Assembly (NCBI RefSeq): GCF_001905545.1
Contig: NZ_LIPD01000003.1
Coordinates: 655,147 to 719,146, forward strand
Length of the DNA: 64,000 nt
Reading direction: 5' to 3'
From: Streptomyces sp. CB02056
GTDB lineage: Bacteria; Actinomycetota; Actinomycetes; Streptomycetales; Streptomycetaceae
The notes beneath the pieces were generated by a model. The model saw only the letters and a list, made by a program, of their open reading frames with translations. It was not told where the DNA came from and searched no databases. This document shows positions 47,423 to 54,236 of the stretch, one piece after another (position 1 is the first letter of the stretch; each line of letters opens with the position of its first letter). The translations under genes and the position numbers were made by a program.

Positions 47423-48655
47423 ATGAGCGACTTCATTAAGCGGCTCCAGGAGCGCCGCGCCAGCATCTGGGAGCAGGCCAAGGCCGTGTTGGACACCGCC
47501 GAGGCTGACAAGCGCGAGCTGACCGGAGAGGAGGAGCAGACCTACCAGCGCCTGAACGCCGACCTCGACCGGATCGACGAGCGCGTCAAGGACATGGCCG
47601 CCGCCGAGCAGCGCGCGGCGGACGCCGAGGCCGCGTTCGCCGATCTCCTGGCCAAGCCCGCCGAGCGCACCGCCCCGCAGGCCAAGGGCGAGGCCGAGCA
47701 GGTCCGGTCCTGGCTGACCGGCCAGTCCGGCAGCCGCAGCTTCGAGATCCGGCCCGACGGCCCGATGCCGATGGACCTGCGCACCCTGTCCAAGCTCACC
47801 GCGGGCAGCGGCGCCAGCACGGTGCCGGTCAGCTTCTACCGGCGCCTGGTCCAGCACATGATCGAGGTGTCCGGTGTCCTCGCCGCCGGGCCCACCGTGC
47901 TGACCACCTCGACCGGCGAGCAGATGCAGGTACCGAAGACCACCGCGCACTCGGCGAACGCGTCGATCGTCGCCGAGGCCGGCGCCCTGCCTGCCAGCGA
48001 TCCCGCCTTCGGCCAGGTCCCGCTCGACGCCTACAAGTACGGCCTGTTGCTCCAGGTGAGTCACGAGCTGGCCAACGACACCGCCGTCGACCTCATCGGC
48101 TACCTCGCCACGCAGGCGGGCCGGGCGCTGGGCAACGGGTTCGGCGCGCACCTCGTCACCGGGACCGGCACCTCGCAGCCCAACGGCGTGCTGACCGCGG
48201 CCTCGCTCGGCAAGACCGGCGCGACCGGCGTGGCCGGTGTCCCGTCCGCCGACGACCTGATCGACCTGTTCTACTCGGTCATCGCGCCGTACCGGGCCTC
48301 GGCGTCGTGCGGGTGGATGATGCGCGACTCCACCGTCGCCGCCGTCCGCAAGCTCAAGGACTCCACGGGCCAGTACCTGTGGACCCCGGGCCTGTCCGGG
48401 GCGCCGGACAGCATCCTCGGCAAGCCGCTGTTCACCGACCCGAACATGCCCGCCCCCGCCGTCACCGCGAAGAGCGTGCTGTTCGGGGACTTCTCGACGT
48501 ACTTCGTGCGGCAGGTCGAGGCGATCCGCTTCGAGCGCTCCGACGACTACGCGTTCAACTCCGACCTGATCACCTACCGCGCGATCCTGCGCGGCGACGG
48601 CGACCAGGTCGACACCACGGGCGCGATCAAGCACTTCGCCGGCGCCGCGACCTGA
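47423..48655 (+). CDS. major capsid protein (HK97 fold)
   Basis: 410 aa. Residues 1-~110 form a coiled-coil delta/scaffold domain (RLQERRASIWEQAKAVLDTA onward), removed by the protease. The rest is the HK97 capsid fold: N-arm and E-loop region, A-domain strands and the typical MCP motifs SDDLIDLFYSVIAPYR-type helix (residue ~275-290), WMMRDSTVAAVRKLKDSTGQ, LGKPLFTDPNMP and DYAFNSDLITYRAILRGDG. No separate scaffold gene is needed. ATG 47423 follows GGGAGGG. Confidence 0.96.
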   Translation: MSDFIKRLQERRASIWEQAKAVLDTAEADKRELTGEEEQTYQRLNADLDRIDERVKDMAAAEQRAADAEAAFADLLAKPAERTAPQAKGEAEQVRSWLTGQSGSRSFEIRPDGPMPMDLRTLSKLTAGSGASTVPVSFYRRLVQHMIEVSGVLAAGPTVLTTSTGEQMQVPKTTAHSANASIVAEAGALPASDPAFGQVPLDAYKYGLLLQVSHELANDTAVDLIGYLATQAGRALGNGFGAHLVTGTGTSQPNGVLTAASLGKTGATGVAGVPSADDLIDLFYSVIAPYRASASCGWMMRDSTVAAVRKLKDSTGQYLWTPGLSGAPDSILGKPLFTDPNMPAPAVTAKSVLFGDFSTYFVRQVEAIRFERSDDYAFNSDLITYRAILRGDGDQVDTTGAIKHFAGAAT

Positions 48656-48724
48656 TCCGCCCGGCGTCGGCGCGCACCCGCGCGCCGGCGCCCCACCTCC
48701 CCTACCACCGCGAGGAGTCACCCC

Positions 48725-49015
48725 GTGCGCGTGCGCATGAGTATCCAGATGTCCGGCACCCGGGACGGCCAGGACTGGCCGCCGCCCGGCGCCGTCCTCG
48801 ACCTGCCCGAGACCGAGGCCCGCCAGCTCGTCGCCCACCGCAACGCCACCGTCATCGAGGAGAAGGACGATCCCGAGGACGGCCCGGACGGCACCGATCC
48901 CGAGGACGGCCCGGACGACGCCGACCCCGAGGCCACCGAGGACGGCACCGGCGCACGGCGCCGCGGCCGCCCGCGTCTGCCCCGGGACGCCGAGGGCAAC
49001 ATCGTCCGGACGTGA
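48725..49015 (+). CDS. small acidic head protein, unknown
   Basis: 96 aa. N-terminal half folds like a short beta domain (MRVRMSIQMSGTRDGQDWPP), and the C-terminal half is acidic with DPEDGPDG-type repeats and ends in a basic RRRGRPRLP patch. In this position actinophages often encode a head-decoration or connector accessory protein. GTG 48725 follows GAGGAG; ATG 48737 is possible. Confidence 0.65.
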   Translation: MRVRMSIQMSGTRDGQDWPPPGAVLDLPETEARQLVAHRNATVIEEKDDPEDGPDGTDPEDGPDDADPEATEDGTGARRRGRPRLPRDAEGNIVRT

Positions 49016-49617
49016 CGACCGTGGCCACCGACTACGCCACCCTCGCCGAGCTGAAGCTGTCGCTCCAGATCGACCCGGGCGACCTCACCCGGGACACGCT
49101 GCTCGCCATGGCGCTGAGCGCGGCCGCGCGCGGCATCGACTCGGCGTGCGGCCGGCGCTTCTGGCTCGACCCGGCGCCGACCGCCCGCACCTACAACCCC
49201 GGGGGCCGGACGCTGAGCACCGACGGCGGCGAGCGCCTGGTCGTGGACGACATCGGCGACCCGGCCGGCCTGCTCGTCGAGACCGGAACCGCCGGCGCCT
49301 GGACGGCCGTCGCCGGGTACGAGACCGGCCCCGACAACGCGCTCGCGCGCGGCCGCCCCGTCACCGCCCTCGTCATCCCGGCCGGGACCTGGGGCTACGG
49401 CACCAGCCGCGTGCGGGTCACCGCCCGCTGGGGCTGGCCCGCCGTCCCCGACGACATCGTCCAGGCCACCCTCATCCAGGCCGCCCGCCTCTACCGGCGC
49501 AAGGACAGCCCCGAGGGCGTCACCGGCTCCGCCGAGTGGGGCGTCGTACGGCTGTCCCGCCGCGACCCGGACGTCTGGGCCCTGATCGAGCACTTCATCG
49601 TGCCCGGATTCGGATAG
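49012..49617 (+). CDS. head-tail connector protein (gp6-like)
   Basis: 201 aa. DYATLAELKLSLQIDP and the repeated helical hairpin (MALSAAARGIDSACGRRFWL) followed by a beta insertion and the C-terminal QATLIQAARLYRRKDSPEG helix are characteristic of HK97 gp6-type connectors that extend the portal. The start GTG 49012 overlaps the preceding stop (GTGA); GTG 49021 is an alternative. Followed by other neck proteins. Confidence 0.85.
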   Translation: MTTVATDYATLAELKLSLQIDPGDLTRDTLLAMALSAAARGIDSACGRRFWLDPAPTARTYNPGGRTLSTDGGERLVVDDIGDPAGLLVETGTAGAWTAVAGYETGPDNALARGRPVTALVIPAGTWGYGTSRVRVTARWGWPAVPDDIVQATLIQAARLYRRKDSPEGVTGSAEWGVVRLSRRDPDVWALIEHFIVPGFG

Positions 49618-49629
49618 GAGGCCCCCACC

Positions 49630-50079
49630 GTGCAGTTCGCCGCCGTCCGCGCCGCCATCGCCGACGCCGCCCGCGCCGTCACCCTCCCGGCCGGCGCCGC
49701 CCAGCTCACCAGCACCGGCTACACCCCCGACAGTGTGTCGGCGCCGCACTTCTTTGTCGGCGAGTACACCGTCACCTACGACGTGACGTTCGGCCGCGGC
49801 CGGGACGAGGCCGAGTTCACCTGCCGCATCCTCGTCGGCCGCCAGGACGACCGCGCCGCCCAGCTCATCCTCGACGCCATGCTGTCCGGCGCCGGCCCGG
49901 CCTCGCTGAAGGGCGCGATCGAGGCCGCCCGCGGCGCCCCCGGCCAGCCCGCCCTCGGGGGCCTGGCCGACGACCTCCACCTCGCCCGCGTCCAGGGCTA
50001 CCGCTGGTACGAGCACGCCGGCACCCAGTACGTCGGCGCCGAGCTGATCATCCGCGTCATCGGCGACGGGAGGACGTGA
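49630..50079 (+). CDS. tail terminator / head-tail joining protein
   Basis: 149 aa; GTG 49630 after AGGAGG. Pattern of a small phage neck protein: an N-terminal helix (VRAAIADAARAVTLPAGA), beta strands (YTVTYDVTFGRGRDEAEFTC) and a final strand (AELIIRVIGDG). It most resembles tail-terminator proteins (lambda gpU-like) that cap the tail tube. Exact role uncertain because the gp10-like protein follows later. Confidence 0.68.
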   Translation: MQFAAVRAAIADAARAVTLPAGAAQLTSTGYTPDSVSAPHFFVGEYTVTYDVTFGRGRDEAEFTCRILVGRQDDRAAQLILDAMLSGAGPASLKGAIEAARGAPGQPALGGLADDLHLARVQGYRWYEHAGTQYVGAELIIRVIGDGRT

Positions 50080-50081
50080 CC

Positions 50082-50813
50082 ATGGCCGCCCAAGTCCTCA
50101 CCGACGTACGCCTGTTCGCCGGTGGCGCCGACCTCACCGGCGCCTCCAACAAAGCCGAGCTGGCCGTCGAGTGCGAGGTCAAGGACCGCACCGTCTTCGG
50201 CACCGGCGGCTGGAAGCGCGTCCAGGGCGGCTTGCGCTCCAGCAAGGTGACTGCAGAAGGGTTCTGGGAGGCCGGTGATCCCGGCCTGGTCGACGACGCC
50301 ACGTGGGCGACGATCGGCGGCGTCGTCCCGTGGACCGTCGCCCCGCACCTGGCAGCCGTCGGCTCCCTCGCCTACCTCACCCAGGCGCTGCGCACCGACT
50401 ACACGCTCGGCGGCGCCGTCGGCGACCTCGCCCCCTGGCAGGCCGGCGCGTCCGGCACCGGCGCGATGACCCGCGGGCAGATCGCCCACCCGCCCGGTAC
50501 CGCCCGCTCCGGCACCGGCGCCGGCACCGCCCTCCAGCTCGGCCCCGTCCCCGACGGCCGTCTCCTGTACGGCACGCTGCACGTCCTCTCGGCCGCCGGC
50601 ACCACGCCGACGCTGACCGTCCGCGTCGAGTCCGCCGCCGACGCCGCGTTCACCACCCCGACCACCCGGGCCACCTACACCGCCGCCGCCGGCCTCGGCG
50701 GCCAGGCCCTCGCCGTCCCGGCACCGGTCACCGACACGTGGTGGCGCGTCGCCTGGACCGTCGCCGGGACCGGCCCCTCGATCACGTTCGTCGCCGCCCT
50801 CGGCATCCAGTAG
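50082..50813 (+). CDS. major tail tube protein, paralogue 1
   Basis: 243 aa; ATG 50082 two bases after the previous stop. The N-terminus (DLTGASNKAELAVECEVKDR; GTGGWKRVQGGLRSSKVTAE) is a tail-tube fold and closely resembles the next gene product. The C-terminal ~110 residues are an extra beta-sandwich (LQLGPVPDGRLLYGTLHVLS) likely displayed on the tail surface. Probably a tail-tube subunit. Confidence 0.8.
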   Translation: MAAQVLTDVRLFAGGADLTGASNKAELAVECEVKDRTVFGTGGWKRVQGGLRSSKVTAEGFWEAGDPGLVDDATWATIGGVVPWTVAPHLAAVGSLAYLTQALRTDYTLGGAVGDLAPWQAGASGTGAMTRGQIAHPPGTARSGTGAGTALQLGPVPDGRLLYGTLHVLSAAGTTPTLTVRVESAADAAFTTPTTRATYTAAAGLGGQALAVPAPVTDTWWRVAWTVAGTGPSITFVAALGIQ

Positions 50814-50826
50814 AAGGGAGGGCACC

Positions 50827-51237
50827 ATGCCCACCATGGTCCTGACCGGCGAGTACCTCAACATCGCCGGGAACGTCCTCAACGAGTACGCGAAGAAGGC
50901 CGAGTTGGCGATCGAGTGCGAGGAGAAGGACGTCACGACGTACGTCTCCAGCGGCTGGAAGGTCAGCATCGGCGGCCTCAAGTCCGGGACGCTCGGCCTG
51001 GAGCTGCTCCAGGACTTCGCCGCCGGAAAGCTCGATTCGATCATGTGGCCGCTGCTCGGCCAGGTCGTGAGCTTCGAGGTCCGGCCCACCCAGGCCGCCG
51101 TCGGCCCCTCCAACCCCAAGTACTCCGGCCAGATCCTGATCAAGGAGTGGCAGCCGATCTCCGGCAGCGTCGGCGACGAGGCCACGGCCGGCGTCAGCTA
51201 CCCCACCTCGGGCGAAGTCGTCCGCGCCACCAGCTGA
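50827..51237 (+). CDS. major tail tube protein, paralogue 2
   Basis: 136 aa; ATG 50827. Shares the first-domain pattern with its neighbour (NEYAKKAELAIECEEKDVTT; SSGWKVSIGGLKSGTLGLEL) but lacks the C-terminal sandwich. Tail-tube folds in two tandem genes suggest duplication and division of labour, one forming the core tube and one decorating or capping it. The stop overlaps the next ATG. Confidence 0.78.
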   Translation: MPTMVLTGEYLNIAGNVLNEYAKKAELAIECEEKDVTTYVSSGWKVSIGGLKSGTLGLELLQDFAAGKLDSIMWPLLGQVVSFEVRPTQAAVGPSNPKYSGQILIKEWQPISGSVGDEATAGVSYPTSGEVVRATS

Positions 51238-51734
51238 TGGCCGAGTCCCCCGTCGATGTCTCGGTCAGCTTCGAGGGCATCGACGCCCTCACCGCCGCGC
51301 TGCGCGCCGAGGAGGACGGCAAGCAGCTCCGCAAGGACCTCGCGAAGGGCATGCGCGACGCGCTCAAGCCCGCGGCCGAACAGGCCAAGTCCGGCATCAT
51401 GTCGATGGCCGCCGCCAGTACCGCCGCCCCCGCGCTGCGCTCCGCGATCGCCAAGAAGATCCGCCCCGAGGTCAAGCTGGGCGGCCGCTGGACCGGAGCC
51501 CGCGTCAAGTCCCGCAAGATCCAGGGCATCAGGAACTTTGCCAACGCGCCGAAGCGCACCCAGCGCGCGGCCGGCTGGCGCACCCAGACCTTCGGTCGCG
51601 GCGCCTGGCGCGTCCAGCACGGCAAGGTCCAGTGGTTCGATCGCGCGATGCAGCCCAACTCCGCCACCTACCGCCAGGCCGTCGCCGACGCGATGGACGC
51701 CATGGCCCGCCGAATCGCCGACCGGGCCCGATAG
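51237..51734 (+). CDS. HK97 gp10-like tail-completion / joining protein
   Basis: 165 aa; ATG 51237 in a TGATG overlap. VSVSFEGIDALTAALRAEED, a basic helical middle (MRDALKPAAEQAKSGIMSMA) and a basic C-terminus (AMDAMARRIADRAR) match the HK97-gp10 / minor capsid joining family. Confidence 0.75.
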   Translation: MAESPVDVSVSFEGIDALTAALRAEEDGKQLRKDLAKGMRDALKPAAEQAKSGIMSMAAASTAAPALRSAIAKKIRPEVKLGGRWTGARVKSRKIQGIRNFANAPKRTQRAAGWRTQTFGRGAWRVQHGKVQWFDRAMQPNSATYRQAVADAMDAMARRIADRAR

Positions 51735-51747
51735 GAGACCACCACCC

Positions 51748-52152
51748 ATGTACCTCGTCTACCAGCCCGAGGGGTCCGACGAGCCCCAGCGCTGGCCCTA
51801 CCAGCCCACCAAGCTGATGTCGGCCGAGCGGGAGCGACTGGAGCGACTCACCGGCCGGAACTTCTCCGAGTTCACCCAGGCCGTCATCAAGGGCAACAGC
51901 CTGTGCCGACGTGCGCTGCTGTTCGTCTTCCTGAAGCGCGCCCATCCCACCACCCGCTTCGAGGACGTCGACTACGCCTGGGACGAGCTGCGCCTGGAGC
52001 ACAGCAAGGCCGAGCTGATGATCATCCGCGAGCAGGCGGCCGAGACCGTGTCGGCCGACGTCCGGGATGCCGTCCTCGCCCAGCTCGACGCCGAGATCGC
52101 CGACGCCCACGAGGAGCCCGAGGGAAAAGCGCTGCCGCCGATCGCCGGGTGA
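51748..52152 (+). CDS. tail assembly chaperone, upstream frame (gpG-like)
   Basis: 134 aa; ATG 51748 follows AGGAGA. N-terminal strand segment (MYLVYQPEGSDEPQRWPYQP) and helical core (ERLERLTGRNFSEFTQAVIK; FEDVDYAWDELRLEHSKAEL) typical of small siphovirus chaperones that coat the tape measure protein before tube assembly. A G GGA AAA slippery site in codons 125-127 allows a -1 shift into the next gene, giving a predicted 180-aa fusion. Confidence 0.82.
   Translation: MYLVYQPEGSDEPQRWPYQPTKLMSAERERLERLTGRNFSEFTQAVIKGNSLCRRALLFVFLKRAHPTTRFEDVDYAWDELRLEHSKAELMIIREQAAETVSADVRDAVLAQLDAEIADAHEEPEGKALPPIAG
52122..52128 (+). promoter_or_regulatory. programmed -1 frameshift site (G GGA AAA)
   Basis: GGGAAAA with codons read as GAG|GGA|AAA, i.e. 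X-XXY-YYZ phase. A -1 slip continues as Ser-Ala-Ala-Ala-Asp-Arg-Arg into the 52149-52289 frame with no stop. This is the position where tail-chaperone genes usually shift. Confidence 0.78.
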
Positions 52153-52289
52153 GGCGACTCGGCGACGCCGCGCACCTCCTGGGCATCCGCCCGTGGGAGT
52201 GGCAGCTGATGACGGTCGAGGAGACCGAGCACGTCCACGCCTGGCTGGACGCCTACGAGAAGCAGACCGAAGACGCCCGCCGGCGGTGA
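52149..52289 (+). CDS. tail assembly chaperone, downstream frame (gpT-like)
   Basis: 46 aa if started at GTG 52149 (GTGA overlap); more likely made as the C-terminal part of a -1 frameshift fusion with the preceding gene. Sequence MRRLGDAAHLLGIRPWEWQL then TVEETEHVHAWLDAYEKQTE matches the short downstream chaperone domain (W-E-x-x-x-M-T/D-x-x-E) common in siphophages. Directly before the tape measure gene. Confidence 0.78.
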   Translation: MRRLGDAAHLLGIRPWEWQLMTVEETEHVHAWLDAYEKQTEDARRR

Positions 52290-52304
52290 CCACGAGGGGG
52301 TGAC

Positions 52305-54221
52305 ATGGCCTCCGACACCTCCCTCGTGTTCAACCTGATCGCCAAGGACAAAGCGTCGGCCACCTTGGGCCAGATGAAGGAGAAGATCGGGACGGCGGCG
52401 GCCGGCATCTCCGCCGCCGTCGCCGGTGCGCTCGGCAAGGGCGTCGCCGACTCCCTCGACATGGGCGCGGCCTCGGACAAGCTCGCCGCCCAACTCGGCG
52501 TCGGCGCCGAGCGCGCGGCCGAGCTGTCGAAGGTGAGTGCCAGCGTCTACAAGCAGGCCTGGGGGGAGTCCACCGCCGACGTCAACGCCGCGATCAAGGG
52601 CGTCGTCCAGAACATCGGCGGAGACGCCGCGAGCGCCGGCCTGGAGCGCATCACCACCAAGGCCATGGCGCTCGCCAAGACCTTCGACATCGACGTCGCC
52701 GAATCCACCGCCGCGGTGGGCCAGTTCCTTCGTACCGGCCTCGCCAAGGACGCCGACGAGGCGTTCGACATCATCACCAAGGCCATGCAGAGCGGCGTTG
52801 ACAAGAGCGGCGATCTGATCGACACCGTAGGCGAATACTCCACCCAGTTCCGCCAGTTGGGGTTGGACGGAGCGACGGCAACCGGCCTGCTCGCCCAGGG
52901 ATTGCGCGCCGGCGCCCGCGACGCCGACGTCGTCGCCGACGCGCTCAAGGAGTTCGTCCTGATCGCCCAGAAGGGCGACGACGCGACGATGGCCGCGTTC
53001 AAGGGCATCGGCCTCAACGGCAAGCAGATGCAGAAGGTCTTCGTCGAGGGCGGCCCCAAGGCGGCGGCCGCGCTCGACCAGGTCTTCGACAGGATCCGGA
53101 GCATCAAAGACCCGGTGGAACGCAACAACGCGGCACTCGCCCTGTTCGGGACCAAGAGCGAGGACACGCAGAAGGCGTTGATGGCGCTCGACCCGTCGAG
53201 CGCGAAGGCCGCGCTCGGCGACATCGCCGGCGCAACCGACCAGATGGCCAAGACGATCGCCGACAACCCGGCTACCGCCCTGGAGAAGTTCAAACGCGAG
53301 ACGATGCTCAAACTCGCGGACGTCGGCGGCCAGTTGGTTCAGTTCGGGCAGGCGCACTCGTCCTGGGTGCAGCCGCTCGCGATCGCCCTCGGCGTGGTCG
53401 CCGCGGCGATCCTCGTCGTCCAGGGCGCCACGATGGCGTGGTCTGCCGCCCAGGGCATCTGGACCGGCGTGCAGACCGTGGCCACCGCCGCGCAGTGGGC
53501 CTGGAACGCCGCGCTCGCCGCCAACCCGATCACGCTGATCATCATCGGCGTGATCGCCCTGGTCGCCGCCGTCGTCTTGCTCTGGCAGCACTCGGAGACG
53601 TTCCGCGACATCGTCACGGCCTGCTGGAACGCCGTCTGGGGTGCCATGGTTGCGGTCTGGAACTGGGTCGCCGCGAACTGGCCGCTGCTGCTCGCGATCC
53701 TGGCCGGTCCCTTCGGCCTGGCCGTGCTGTACATCTCCCGGCACTGGGACTCGATCCGGTCCGGCGCGGCGGCGGCGTTCGACTTCGTCGCATCGCTGCC
53801 GGGCCGCATCGCATCCGGCTTCGCGACGCTGGGCGAGATCATCATGAGCCCGTTCCGCACCGCGTTCAACGCCGTCGGCCGGTTCTGGAACTCCACCGTC
53901 GGCCGGTTGTCGTTCACGATGCCGGACTGGATCCCTGCGATCGGTGGCCGGGGCTGGTCCATGCCGCACATCCCCATGCTCGCCAAGGGCGGCCAGATCA
54001 CCGGGTCCGGCACCGTGCTGGTCGGTGAGGCCGGACCCGAACTGCTGAACCTGCCCGGCGGCGCCACCGTCACCCCCCTGTCCCGCGCCGCCGCCGGAGG
54101 AGGCGTGGTCGAGGTGCGCATCACCCTCGACACCGCCGGCGCCGACTCCGAGCTCCAGCGCCTCATGCGCCGCATCGTCCGGGTCACCGGACAGGGAAAC
54201 GCCCAGGTCGCCTTCACGTAG
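52305..54221 (+). CDS. tail tape measure protein
   Basis: 638 aa. N-terminal helical start (LIAKDKASATLGQMKEKIGT), long helical body with phage-TMP motifs (FDIDVAESTAAVGQFLRTGL-type segments), a hydrophobic central region (LIIIGVIALVAAVVLLW) expected to insert in the host membrane, and a short C-terminus ending in QGNAQVAFT. Length implies a tail of roughly 95-100 nm if the usual ~0.15 nm per residue holds, shorter than many actinophages. It follows the chaperones in the conserved order. Confidence 0.93.
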   Translation: MASDTSLVFNLIAKDKASATLGQMKEKIGTAAAGISAAVAGALGKGVADSLDMGAASDKLAAQLGVGAERAAELSKVSASVYKQAWGESTADVNAAIKGVVQNIGGDAASAGLERITTKAMALAKTFDIDVAESTAAVGQFLRTGLAKDADEAFDIITKAMQSGVDKSGDLIDTVGEYSTQFRQLGLDGATATGLLAQGLRAGARDADVVADALKEFVLIAQKGDDATMAAFKGIGLNGKQMQKVFVEGGPKAAAALDQVFDRIRSIKDPVERNNAALALFGTKSEDTQKALMALDPSSAKAALGDIAGATDQMAKTIADNPATALEKFKRETMLKLADVGGQLVQFGQAHSSWVQPLAIALGVVAAAILVVQGATMAWSAAQGIWTGVQTVATAAQWAWNAALAANPITLIIIGVIALVAAVVLLWQHSETFRDIVTACWNAVWGAMVAVWNWVAANWPLLLAILAGPFGLAVLYISRHWDSIRSGAAAAFDFVASLPGRIASGFATLGEIIMSPFRTAFNAVGRFWNSTVGRLSFTMPDWIPAIGGRGWSMPHIPMLAKGGQITGSGTVLVGEAGPELLNLPGGATVTPLSRAAAGGGVVEVRITLDTAGADSELQRLMRRIVRVTGQGNAQVAFT

Positions 54222-54236
54222 AAAGGGGGCGGCCGC

